The position numbers and the translations under genes were made by a program. A stretch of DNA of 42,709 nucleotides. It comes from Oscillospiraceae bacterium. Its GTDB lineage: Bacteria; Bacillota; Clostridia; Oscillospirales; Oscillospiraceae. The notes beneath the pieces were generated by a model, which saw only the letters and a program-made list of their open reading frames with translations, was not told where the DNA came from and did not search any database. Below, in pieces: positions 17,416 through 26,013 of the stretch (position 1 is the stretch's first letter; each line of letters starts with the position of its first letter). The DNA lies in the NCBI GenBank assembly GCA_902778665.1, contig CACYYN010000017.1, forward strand, positions 1 to 42,709. The letters are read 5' to 3'.

Positions 17416-18708
17416 TTACCATCCCTCAAGGCCTTTCTGCTGAGCGTCAATTGCATTATCCATTTCGATCTCTTCTATGCCCTGCTCAGGTGTATATTCT
17501 CCGGTTCCAACCATGCTGAGAATCGTAGCCATATTGGAGCCTTTAATGTTGCAAGAGTACTCCATAGCAGGCGCACTGGATGCAGCTGCACAAGCCTGTG
17601 CTTCTCTGATAACATCTGACAATTCACAATTGACTGTTACATCCTTAAGGAGGAAAGCACCGGTCGGCGTCAGCACACTCGTATATGCGTCTATCGCTTC
17701 CTGAGTGGTAAGGAATTTGAAGAGATCAAGCACAACATCGATGTTCTTAGAATTCTGGCTGGCAACCCAAGCATGCGGCATCCACAAAGTGACGCCGATA
17801 TTATCAGGATCAATATCAGGCATCGGGAAAAATCCGAGATTAGCAGCTGCTTCGGGAGAAATCTGATTGACAGCAGTATACCAGCTTGTATTGCGGAATA
17901 CCATGCCATATTTGTTCTCCATAAAATCATTCACAGCAACTTCCACGCTGGTAGAAAGAGGATCTTCATTGATATAGCCTTTTTCCCAAAGATCATATAC
18001 TTTCTCTACACCACGAACGTATGCAGCATTCTCATGAAGAGCTACTTCATTTCTGGAATATTTAGCAGCAAATTCCGGATCCTCTGCCTGAACATAATAG
18101 TACTGCATAAGGAACTGGAACTGCCGGCCGTTTGCCAGGCCAAATATCTGTTCTACCGGGGTAATTCCATTATTCTTTAAAATCTCACAGATTGCCAGCA
18201 ATTCATCCCATGTCTTCGGAATTTCCAAATTTAACTGTTCAAATATAGCTTTATTATAAAATACACCGGCAACCGTTGAATCTGCTGCAGGAATGCCATA
18301 AGTTGCTCCGTTTCTCGATGTTATCTGCAAATATCCATCATTTACATTTTCGAGCCAGTCATTTCCGGAAAGATCATACATATTAGATTCAGGATCAAGC
18401 TCCCAGAGCTTTGCTCCTACATTTGTAGAGAAGACATCAGGAAGATTTCCTGTTGCTGCACGAATCAGCAGGACACTTTCCGCTTCATCTGCATCTGCAG
18501 CCAATACTTCAACATCAATTTTGCATCCGGTCAGCTCTTCAAACTTGTCAAATTCTGCGCGTACAGCATCAGCATTGGCACCTGTATAACGATGTGCAAC
18601 CGTTATTCTTCTGCCTTCATACTTCTTAGCGTCTTCTGCGGATGCATTTACAGCACACAGCGCAAATATCAGACAAAACGCCAGTACCATAGCTAAGACT
18701 TTTTTCAT
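17416..18708 (-). CDS. Extracellular sugar-binding protein, family 1 (CUT1)
   Basis: About 430 residues from the ATG at 18708, chosen over an upstream in-frame ATG because GGAG lies nine bases ahead and the signal peptide then starts correctly (MKKVLAMVLAFCLIFALC). The mature part has the family 1 solute-binding pattern: FEELTGCKIDVEVLAADAD, TGNLPDVF, YGIPAADSTVAGVFYNKAIF, PKTWDELLAICE. The signal peptide ends NASA-E, a type I signal peptidase site; the Cys in FALC does not fit a lipobox. For a Gram-positive transporter this leaves the anchoring unclear. It would deliver oligosaccharides to the two CUT1 permeases. First gene of locus A, with a promoter at 18752-18780. Confidence 0.85.
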   Translation of the reverse strand: MKKVLAMVLAFCLIFALCAVNASAEDAKKYEGRRITVAHRYTGANADAVRAEFDKFEELTGCKIDVEVLAADADEAESVLLIRAATGNLPDVFSTNVGAKLWELDPESNMYDLSGNDWLENVNDGYLQITSRNGATYGIPAADSTVAGVFYNKAIFEQLNLEIPKTWDELLAICEILKNNGITPVEQIFGLANGRQFQFLMQYYYVQAEDPEFAAKYSRNEVALHENAAYVRGVEKVYDLWEKGYINEDPLSTSVEVAVNDFMENKYGMVFRNTSWYTAVNQISPEAAANLGFFPMPDIDPDNIGVTLWMPHAWVASQNSKNIDVVLDLFKFLTTQEAIDAYTSVLTPTGAFLLKDVTVNCELSDVIREAQACAAASSAPAMEYSCNIKGSNMATILSMVGTGEYTPEQGIEEIEMDNAIDAQQKGLEGW

Positions 18709-18751
18709 TTTTCTTTCTCCTTTTTTATTATTTTTGCTTAGCGCTGTAAAG

Positions 18752-18780
18752 ATTATAGCCCAAGCAACTATCATAGTCTA
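18752..18780 (-). promoter_or_regulatory. Promoter of locus A (binding protein)
   Basis: On the minus strand TAGACT (18780-18775), 17 bases, then a perfect TATAAT (18757-18752), giving a start near 18745 and a leader of about 37 bases to the ATG. The -35 matches the consensus at four of six positions, fitting an activator-dependent gene (the YesN-like regulator). Confidence 0.55.
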
Positions 18781-19090
18781 TAAACATTCGTGCTGGCAGA
18801 TATCAAAAAAAAGAAACTAATTGGTCAAAATGATAAATTTTATTAATTTAGGAAACATATAACCGAAATAATTGTTCAACATTCATAAACACGACTTGTG
18901 GATCCGCACTAAACATGATTGCATATTACAGTGAGGTTAATTCCATCCCCAATTAAGCCCATAATTGCAGACAAAGGAGTATTGACATGATTGGGGATGA
19001 ATAAGACGGAAGAACCGTCCCGTGTCTTCAATATTACCAGACAGAATGCATTCAAAGAAGTTAACTATGTTACGTTAACCTAAAACTTTC
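18781..19090. other. Long intergenic region with inverted repeats, no gene seen
   Basis: I see no convincing gene here. Three structures stand out. CATCCCCAAT (18944-18953) is repeated inverted as ATTGGGGATG (18990-18999). Two competing hairpins at 19003-19028 (GACGG-aagaa-CCGTC, and AAGAC ... GTCTT) look like a REP-type palindromic element. Two palindromic GTTAAC hexamers sit 14 bases apart (19060 and 19074). The region separates loci A and B, and the first part is A+T-rich. Confidence 0.4.
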
Positions 19091-19123
19091 AAAAAAATTC
19101 CAGCCGGCAGGCTGGGATTTTTT
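19091..19123. terminator. Bidirectional terminator after glycosidase B
   Basis: An A-run, TTCCAGCC, loop GGCA, GGCTGGGA and a T-run form a symmetric hairpin with U-tracts on both strands. It ends the locus B operon 18 bases after the glycosidase stop. Confidence 0.75.
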
Positions 19124-19141
19124 CATAAAAGGATGAGCGGG

Positions 19142-22100
19142 TCAGGCATCATACAGCAGGACGTTCTCCCCTGCTTCATAGGCAATGACGTCATGGCCGT
19201 GGACGGTTATGGGTTTGCCTTCGGCGGTGCCGGTGAGAATACGCTCGGCTCCGGAGATTAAACCGGGGATTACGGTTTTATCTACAGGGTAATCCGAATG
19301 AGTAGGATAGATGCAGGTAATCCGTGGAGATGATAAAAGCCCTGCACTTTTCAGGCAATAATGATCCGTCCAGGCATCGCCCTTTGTTCGGAAGGATGCC
19401 GGGCCATAGCACCATCTGCTGCCGGAACAGTCATGAATCGGACCGAAGGTGTTAAATCTGTTGCCATATACGGTGATCTTCACATGATGCAGCCCCGCTT
19501 CCACATGATCAAATTCTGCCTCGAAGGGAACTTTATAGATATTTTTTGACGCGCCGTCGAAGTCCACTTCCAGAAGTGCTCCGGCAAAGGCAGGAATTGC
19601 AATCTTACAATGACCGGCCTGCGTCAAAACATCAAATTCATAGGTACTGTTGCCACTGTAAAACAGGTACCCCTGTTTTGACAGATCCTGAAAGGAGACT
19701 TTTTCCGGCATGTCTCCCAGAAACGGTCCGGAAAGGGTATCCTTTCTGAATACACCGAACCGGCCGAGAAGATAAATGCGTTCCAGATTCGTTCTTTTTC
19801 CGAACGGGAGAAGAACCCGAAGGAAGTTTATCCCTTTCTTTATGGGTACGGGTTCAGAAAGCCTGATAACAGGATCTAAATAATATTCCTGCCGATCTGT
19901 AAAAGGAATGATACAGTCATTGAGCATGACGGTCCAGTCATGCTCCATTTCGATCCCGATTTGCCCTTCTGTTTCCAGCTCAGATGAAAAGGAATACAGC
20001 AGCTCCACACGATGTGGACAGGATTTATCAGGATCCAGCCATGGCTGCAGGGAGGATTCCGAACGAAGCTTATACCCTGTTCTCCTGCGTATGATATCAT
20101 CTGCGCGCAGAATTTCTTCCGGGCCCTCCGTTTCGCTGCCATCAACAGAAAATTGAGGCATATCCAGGATCAATACATTCTTTTCCTCAAGCGTGAGTGA
20201 CACCAAATCAGGGACGGCAACAAAATGCGTATCAGCTCCGGTACTTGCCCGGATTTCCGGATTCTGCGTGGAAATCGAGGTATTTCTTCCCGGGTAAAGC
20301 CGGAGGAGCAGGGAATCATCTGCGTACAGGCGATGTTTTATAAAGGTTGCTTGCTCGCCATAGGTACATGCCGTTGAAAAAACTTCACCGGTTTCCGTAT
20401 CATACGTTTCAGCCGTATAGATGCCGGAAATCTGAATGGTAATGTCTTCTGACGGAAAAGGAGGCGTTTTGCCGTGTGCAAGGAAGAGCCACCGGCTGTC
20501 ACCGTCCTCCCGATATTGGGTAAGAAGGCTGTCACTACCCTGAATGCTGATTTCCCGATGGTTTTCCAGATGCTTCAAAAGACTTTCCGTATCAGAAAAC
20601 GGGATGATTTTACATTTTTCTTTCAGCTGACGCAGCAGATCTGAATAACAGGCATTCCCTGAACCGTTCACAAATGCGGGGAGCTCTCCCATGGAAATAA
20701 TACTCCCTCCGGAATTTGCAAACGTAAGGAGCAGGCGCAATGTATTCTCCCGCAGTGTAAGAAGCCCCGGCAGAAGAACCGTGTGATAGGTCATGTCACC
20801 GACTTTCAGAGATCCGGAAGCAATGCTCACTCTGCCTTCCAGAAGCGCCTCATTCAACAAATCAAAATCCAGCTGACGGAACAGAAGGGACTGGCAGATA
20901 TGAGCAAACCCGGTCTCTAAGCGTGCACGGGATTCTTTGTTCTTATTATCCGGCCCCATCAGGAGCCACATGCTTTCGATCGGATCCACGATTGCGATAG
21001 AAACAATCGGTTTCCCTCCGGTCATGGCAACAGACACTCTGGCATAATGATCTTCTATGATTTTATATTTGCGATACCAGGGTGAGAAATGATTGATCGA
21101 TGCGGGAAAATCTCTTTTCATTTCTCCTTTCATAGACATCCATGCCAGGTGTGGAACCCGCATGGTCGTACCCAGGACGGCAGCAAAATCTCCCTGATGT
21201 CTGTGCCCTCTGAAATCAAAATCCCAGTTGGTGACCCCATAAAGCTCTGCTGACTGCTGTTTTTTACCAAACTGATGGCAGACAGACTGGGCCTGCTTCA
21301 GCGTAAAAATCTCGAAATTATGAAAGAGAATATCGATTCCCGGGATATCAAGACTCGCCATTGCCCGCATCACATCGCCACAGGCTTTTGCCTGGAGCTC
21401 CAGAGAATTTTCGTCCTGAAAATGGCCGGTCAAACAGATGTTCCTTTCAGCACACCATTTCTCTATTTTCCCGACAAAATGTGTTGAAAACAGTTCGGAG
21501 CAGATATCAAAATATCGGTATCTGAATTCAAAATGGTTTCCATTAACACAATCAAAAACGATTTCCGGAATGACGGAAAGAAGTTCAGCCCCATATTTTT
21601 CCCGCCAGGCAGCATTCACATCATCACTGTAAGGAATCCCTACCTCGGAAGGAGAGCAGCTGTCAGGCATCATTTCATATCTTTTCAGGCTCGGCTCATC
21701 CATAAAAATGACCGGTACGCGTTTGCCGAAATCACTCCCCAGCGCTTTATGATACTTCTCATAGGTGACCTCAAGAAAACGCTCTGCCGTATTGCCGTTC
21801 AGAAGATCGGCATAGCGCTCTCCATTAAACCAATCCAGTTTTTCACTGATCACCAGATACAGATACCAGATTTCAAAACCGCTCTGCACATATTTTTCAT
21901 GGTCTTCCGACAATAAGACTTCATGATATGCCTCAAGCAATCCCCCTTTGAGCTTCAGGGCAAAGGTCCTCAGAAGGGAGAGTTGCCCGGAATCTGACAG
22001 CCTTGTATGCCCGGGAGCCTGTCTCCTGACAGTACCGGAGTCAACCTTTTTGGGTGTGAGCAGCAGATATCTGGACGCAAATTCTGCTGTTTGCGTAACG

Positions 22101-22411
22101 CGTCCTCCCCCAAAACCGGAAGGCCATTTATCTTCGTCGTAGAGGCAGGAAAGCAGATCAAACTCTTCGGCCGTATCGCGGCAGAAACGGATGTCATCCA
22201 TAAATTCCCTGCCAAGATACGGAATATCAAGCCCAACCCGGGAATGCATAAAAAACCCGCCGAAACCCATCCTGCTGAAATCATAAATCTGTTCCCGCAT
22301 GAGAGTTTTTTCCGGTTTCCCGGTCCATGCCCAGAAGGGTTTTCCTCTGTATTCCTTGGGAGGGTTCCGGAACAGTTCTATATCAAAGCTTTGCTCTTTT
22401 CTGTCACCCAC
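19142..22411 (-). CDS. GH106-like glycoside hydrolase B
   Basis: About 1089 residues, no signal peptide. Two GTG starts are possible, at 22420 and 22411; AAAGG lies directly against the first but nine bases from the second, so I prefer 22411. It shares its whole plan with glycosidase A: KPFWAWTGKPE (about 25), GGFFMHSRVGL, LYDEDKWPSG (about 90), IFMDEPSLK (about 235), LTGHFQDENSL, YGVTNWDFDF (about 392), SPWYRKYKIIEDHYAR and IVDPIESMWLLMG. The C-terminal half has GH2-like beta-domains (LRVLLPFGKRTNLERIYLLGRFGVF) and an added C-terminal segment of some 60 residues absent from A. It is the last gene of locus B and probably cleaves sugars imported by the dpp-type system. The family is inferred; the substrate is unknown. 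Confidence 0.72.
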   Translation of the reverse strand: MGDRKEQSFDIELFRNPPKEYRGKPFWAWTGKPEKTLMREQIYDFSRMGFGGFFMHSRVGLDIPYLGREFMDDIRFCRDTAEEFDLLSCLYDEDKWPSGFGGGRVTQTAEFASRYLLLTPKKVDSGTVRRQAPGHTRLSDSGQLSLLRTFALKLKGGLLEAYHEVLLSEDHEKYVQSGFEIWYLYLVISEKLDWFNGERYADLLNGNTAERFLEVTYEKYHKALGSDFGKRVPVIFMDEPSLKRYEMMPDSCSPSEVGIPYSDDVNAAWREKYGAELLSVIPEIVFDCVNGNHFEFRYRYFDICSELFSTHFVGKIEKWCAERNICLTGHFQDENSLELQAKACGDVMRAMASLDIPGIDILFHNFEIFTLKQAQSVCHQFGKKQQSAELYGVTNWDFDFRGHRHQGDFAAVLGTTMRVPHLAWMSMKGEMKRDFPASINHFSPWYRKYKIIEDHYARVSVAMTGGKPIVSIAIVDPIESMWLLMGPDNKNKESRARLETGFAHICQSLLFRQLDFDLLNEALLEGRVSIASGSLKVGDMTYHTVLLPGLLTLRENTLRLLLTFANSGGSIISMGELPAFVNGSGNACYSDLLRQLKEKCKIIPFSDTESLLKHLENHREISIQGSDSLLTQYREDGDSRWLFLAHGKTPPFPSEDITIQISGIYTAETYDTETGEVFSTACTYGEQATFIKHRLYADDSLLLRLYPGRNTSISTQNPEIRASTGADTHFVAVPDLVSLTLEEKNVLILDMPQFSVDGSETEGPEEILRADDIIRRRTGYKLRSESSLQPWLDPDKSCPHRVELLYSFSSELETEGQIGIEMEHDWTVMLNDCIIPFTDRQEYYLDPVIRLSEPVPIKKGINFLRVLLPFGKRTNLERIYLLGRFGVFRKDTLSGPFLGDMPEKVSFQDLSKQGYLFYSGNSTYEFDVLTQAGHCKIAIPAFAGALLEVDFDGASKNIYKVPFEAEFDHVEAGLHHVKITVYGNRFNTFGPIHDCSGSRWCYGPASFRTKGDAWTDHYCLKSAGLLSSPRITCIYPTHSDYPVDKTVIPGLISGAERILTGTAEGKPITVHGHDVIAYEAGENVLLYDA

Positions 22412-22432
22412 TTCGAGCACCCTTTCTGTCGA

Positions 22433-23416
22433 TTATCTCTCTGAATGATTCTGCCAGAATTTTACAGCTCTTTCGATCCATCCCCGGGAAGAGGTATGAT
22501 CGCCCAGTCCGGTACCGTGCAAAGCACCCGGATAAGTCTCAAAACAGACAGGAACATGTTCCTGCTTCAGCTTTTCAACCAGAAGTGAGGCATGCTCTTC
22601 CTTCGGGACTTCGGGATCATCCTCGGAAAGCCAGATAAAGGAAGGCGGATAATCCTTATCCGCAGATTCATCGGCACTGGTACTGACCAGATCATCTTCC
22701 GAATAATCAGCGCCAAAAAAAGACAACCGGTCTTCCTCATTAAAGCTCCGGGTTGAAATCGCCGGATAAGCCAGAATCAGGCAATCCGGTTTTCTGCAGT
22801 GATAGCGTGCATACCCCAGGCGCTTCGTTCCCCAGAGGGCAGCCACAAGACCTCCTGCAGAAAAGCCCATAACCACATAATGATCCGGATCTACACGAAA
22901 GGCATCCTTATTGCGCTGTATCAGGTTAAGAGCAGAAAAAATATCTTCCATGGAGGCTTCCGTGTCGAAAGGCTGACCGGTGCCATACTGGAGGACAAAT
23001 GCGGCAACACCCAATTCATTCAGTCTCTTCGCGACGGGATAACCTTCCTGTATCTTGCAGACGTGCCGAAAAGACCCGCCGGGGCACAGAATGACAAACG
23101 GAGTGTTCCCTGCATCTCTGTCCGGAACTGGAAAAGCTGCAAGGCCGGTGTTCACAGATAACGGAAGGCGTCTTCCATCCGGGGGAAGCGTATAAAACAC
23201 CTGCCCTGAGCAGGCACGGTTATAGAGAAATTCAACTCCTTCCGTCAGAGATCGCTCCTCCCAGATCGGCTCCGTGAAATAATGACAGATCTGCGAAATA
23301 TCCATCGCATTCACCATGGGTGCCAGTTCCGGGTTTTCCTCAGCTATCATATAGTCAAAGCCCTGAAACTCCGGCAGGGACGCAAGCTCGCCGATGGGAA
23401 TTTTAGAAAAATCCAT
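22433..23416 (-). CDS. Alpha/beta-hydrolase esterase (acetylesterase-like)
   Basis: A 327-residue cytoplasmic protein. The first 100 residues are a variable lead-in; the hydrolase core starts with PFVILCPGGSFRHVC (oxyanion-hole region, about 109), then the nucleophile elbow GFSAGG (Ser about 185), an acidic site in WLSEDDPEVPKEE and the catalytic His in GALHGTGLGDH near the C-terminus. This order fits BD-FAE/acetyl-xylan-esterase-like hydrolases, which remove acetyl or other acyl groups from sugar chains. Placed between the binding protein and glycosidase B, it probably de-esterifies imported oligosaccharides before cleavage. A G+C-rich hairpin precedes the gene. ATG at 23416 with AGGAG upstream. 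Confidence 0.75.
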   Translation of the reverse strand: MDFSKIPIGELASLPEFQGFDYMIAEENPELAPMVNAMDISQICHYFTEPIWEERSLTEGVEFLYNRACSGQVFYTLPPDGRRLPLSVNTGLAAFPVPDRDAGNTPFVILCPGGSFRHVCKIQEGYPVAKRLNELGVAAFVLQYGTGQPFDTEASMEDIFSALNLIQRNKDAFRVDPDHYVVMGFSAGGLVAALWGTKRLGYARYHCRKPDCLILAYPAISTRSFNEEDRLSFFGADYSEDDLVSTSADESADKDYPPSFIWLSEDDPEVPKEEHASLLVEKLKQEHVPVCFETYPGALHGTGLGDHTSSRGWIERAVKFWQNHSER

Positions 23417-23453
23417 TGCTTTCTCCTATCAATCAGTTCCTCATAAAGAAGAA

Positions 23454-23479
23454 GGGGCGGCAGTGTACGCTGCTGCCCC
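23454..23479 (-). terminator. Hairpin between binding protein and esterase genes
   Basis: On the minus strand GGGGCAGCAG, six bases, CTGCCGCCCC, then TTCTTCTTT. Ten-bp stem with one mismatch and a broken U-tract. Probably a leaky terminator that lowers esterase and glycosidase expression relative to the binding protein. Confidence 0.5.
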
Positions 23480-23495
23480 AAATATATTTTAAGAT

Positions 23496-25016
23496 TTACT
23501 CAACCACCCATTTTGTATAATCAGGATGGAGAACCGTATTCATGACAGGCTTCACATTTGTTTTGCAGGCGGAGAAGCCATAATCGTCATAAATCTGATA
23601 GGCATAGCAGTTTTCGTAGTAAATGCGTTCAAGCTCGAGAAGATAATTCACTTCATCATCACCGGATGAAGCATAGGCGGCATTCACCAGATCACCGATC
23701 TCAGCTGCGGTCTCTTCGTCAAACTTGTTCATATCCCAAAGGTTATTCGAAATCATAAACCACTGGGCAAGGGGTTCGGCTTCCAGGCTGAGCGGAGTAA
23801 TATCATATCCGTCGGGAGAGAACAATTTGCCGATATAGGCAGGCTGGCTCGCCTGAAGATCAAGATTGAGATTCAGGCCGATTTCCTGCAGAGTGCCCTG
23901 AAGCACCTTGGCAAGTGTATCCATGCCGGCGGTTGTGTAATAAAGGAAGTTGATGGTTGTTCCCGCCGGAACATTTGCTTCCTTCAGAAGTTCCTTTGCC
24001 TTTTCAATATTGTATTCATAGTAATTCGTGTCGCCGATAATCTTTTCAAGGCCTTCAGCAAATGCTGCATTGCTGTGCATTGCTCCGCTCTGGACGCCGA
24101 TACCTCTGGCCACAGGAGCAAGCCCTGCTTTATTCACCATGGAAACCGCTGCATTGTTGATGGCATAGCAGATTGCCTGTCTGAAAGCCAGATTGTCTTT
24201 GAAGAGAGGGCTCTGCATATTGAAATAAATGCCGAGCTGGCCATCTTCAGGAAGAATAATTGTCTGAAGGGACGGTTCCGCCTCCACAATAACCTTGTCC
24301 GTGAAATTCAGACCATAGGCATAATCAACATCCCCGGTTCTGAGGACATTCAGGCGCTGTGCGGCATCCGTCACAAAGCGGACCTTAACGGTTTTGATCT
24401 GGGGTTCTTCTGTTTTGCCGTGCCAGTCCTCATTAAAGGTGAGCGTGCAGTGAGAGTTGGCAACATATTCCGTCAGTTTATACGGGCCGCTGCCGACCGG
24501 GGTAAGAGCCATCTCATCCTCGGAAGCTTCCCAGGCTGCCTGTGAGACAATATAAATATTTGAAATTGTAAGCTCAATAGCAGTGTGTGCGGGTGCGAGA
24601 ACCGGCAGGGTCAGGTCATAGTCTGTGAAGGAGGCGTTATCAATGTCAATAAATGTAGTATTGTTGCCCGGATCGATTTTCAGGCCGATGGAATAGACGA
24701 CATCCGAGGCCGTGATATGGTTGCCGGCTGTATCATACACATCATCATTGAGAACGACATGAAGCGTCATGGGATCAACCCACTCCCAGCTCTTTGCAAT
24801 AGCAGGCAGGTAGACATGGTTCATGGCATCCTGTCTCCATAAGGGTTCAAAAATCATAGAAGTGGTCGCCTGTTCGGGGACTTCAGCGATGGGAGTAAAG
24901 GTGTCTACGGCTTTGTTATAAGCGATGGAAACAGTGTCAACCGGATCAGCATTGGCAACGGATGCAATTGCGAAAAGCATCGTCATCACCATCACGAGTG
25001 CGAGAATTTTTTTCAT
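23496..25016 (-). CDS. Family 5 (oligopeptide/oligosaccharide) binding protein
   Basis: About 506 residues from the ATG at 25016 (GGAGGG seven bases upstream; strong). The signal peptide MKKILALVMVMTMLFAIAS ends VANA-D, a type I site with no cysteine at all, so it is not a lipoprotein. The family 5 pattern is clear: IFEPLWRQDAMNHVYLPAIAKSWEW, VDPMTLHVVLNDDVYDTAG, DVVYSIGLK, GSGPYKLTEYV, and FRQAICYAINNAAVSMVNKAG. Family 5 proteins bind peptides but also oligosaccharides in Thermotoga and others; the esterase and glycosidase downstream favour a sugar here. It feeds the DppBCDF-type complex encoded upstream. Confidence 0.87.
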   Translation of the reverse strand: MKKILALVMVMTMLFAIASVANADPVDTVSIAYNKAVDTFTPIAEVPEQATTSMIFEPLWRQDAMNHVYLPAIAKSWEWVDPMTLHVVLNDDVYDTAGNHITASDVVYSIGLKIDPGNNTTFIDIDNASFTDYDLTLPVLAPAHTAIELTISNIYIVSQAAWEASEDEMALTPVGSGPYKLTEYVANSHCTLTFNEDWHGKTEEPQIKTVKVRFVTDAAQRLNVLRTGDVDYAYGLNFTDKVIVEAEPSLQTIILPEDGQLGIYFNMQSPLFKDNLAFRQAICYAINNAAVSMVNKAGLAPVARGIGVQSGAMHSNAAFAEGLEKIIGDTNYYEYNIEKAKELLKEANVPAGTTINFLYYTTAGMDTLAKVLQGTLQEIGLNLNLDLQASQPAYIGKLFSPDGYDITPLSLEAEPLAQWFMISNNLWDMNKFDEETAAEIGDLVNAAYASSGDDEVNYLLELERIYYENCYAYQIYDDYGFSACKTNVKPVMNTVLHPDYTKWVVE

Positions 25017-25050
25017 AGTACCCTCCATTAAGTATTTATTATTCCCACTG

Positions 25051-26013
25051 TCAGAGCAAACCGGAATTCTCAAAGGTTGCTCTGCAGCAGTTCACAAAAT
25101 GATTTGGCTTGATCTCCGCAACTGTCTGCGGAGACAGGCATGCATCCGTTGCATACTGGCACCTGGGTGCCAGCCGGCATCCGGGTTTCGGATTGATCGG
25201 AGAGGTGATTTCACCTTTCAGGCGTATCTTTTCCCGCCTGGAATGGGCATCCGGAATGGGAATCGCCGAAAGGAGCGCCTTGGTATACGGATGGACCGGA
25301 TGAGAAAACAGTTCGTCTGACGGTGCTTTTTCCACGATCTGACCCAGATACATCACCATAATCTCATCGGAAATATATTTCACAACGGAAAGGTCATGCG
25401 TGATGAACATATAGCTGAGCTTTTTTTCTTTCTGCAGATCCATCAGAAGATTGATGATCTGTGCCTGAATAGACACATCCAAAGCCGAAACCGGTTCATC
25501 ACAGACAATAAACTTCGGTTCCAGTGCCAGAGCTCTTGCAATGCCGATTCGTTGCCTGCGTCCCCCATCCAGCTCATGAGGATAGGAATACTGAATTCTT
25601 TCAGCAATACCGACCGTGTCCATCAGTTCTCTGACTTTCTGATACCTGTCGTTCTTACTCAGTTTTTTCTGGATTTTCAGTGGCTCTTCGATAATATCCC
25701 AGACGGCCATGCGAGGGTCTAACGACGACATTGGATCCTGGAAGATAATCTGCATATCTTCACGAAGGTCTTTCCAGGTCTGTACGCTGCAATCCGTGAT
25801 TTCCGTTCCGTTAAAGCGGATACTGCCTGATGTCGGTTTGATCAGCTGCAGGACCGTACGCCCAAGGGTGGATTTCCCACAGCCGGATTCCCCCACAACA
25901 CCGAGTGTTTTTCCCCGCTCAAGAGAAAACGAAACATCGTCGACAGCATGCAGATCTCCAAAGGGAGTATTAAAAATCTTCTTCAGATGTTCAACCCGCA
26001 GAATCTCATCCAT
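25051..26013 (-). CDS. Oligopeptide-type ABC ATPase (DppF-like)
   Basis: 320 residues from the ATG at 26013 (GGAG ten bases upstream; overlaps the DppD-like gene by eight bases). Walker A GESGCGKST (about 44), Q-loop IFQDPMSSLDP, Walker B FIVCDEPVSALDVS, and the C-terminal oligopeptide-ATPase extension with the Cys motif CRLAPRCQYATDAC. The signature reads LDGGRRQR instead of LSGGQ: the Ser that contacts ATP is Asp. I recall this variant in other clostridial DppF proteins. Paired with the DppD-like protein, which has an ordinary FSGGMKQR, it gives one normal and one altered ATP site. It powers import through the two permeases. Confidence 0.9.
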   Translation of the reverse strand: MDEILRVEHLKKIFNTPFGDLHAVDDVSFSLERGKTLGVVGESGCGKSTLGRTVLQLIKPTSGSIRFNGTEITDCSVQTWKDLREDMQIIFQDPMSSLDPRMAVWDIIEEPLKIQKKLSKNDRYQKVRELMDTVGIAERIQYSYPHELDGGRRQRIGIARALALEPKFIVCDEPVSALDVSIQAQIINLLMDLQKEKKLSYMFITHDLSVVKYISDEIMVMYLGQIVEKAPSDELFSHPVHPYTKALLSAIPIPDAHSRREKIRLKGEITSPINPKPGCRLAPRCQYATDACLSPQTVAEIKPNHFVNCCRATFENSGLL

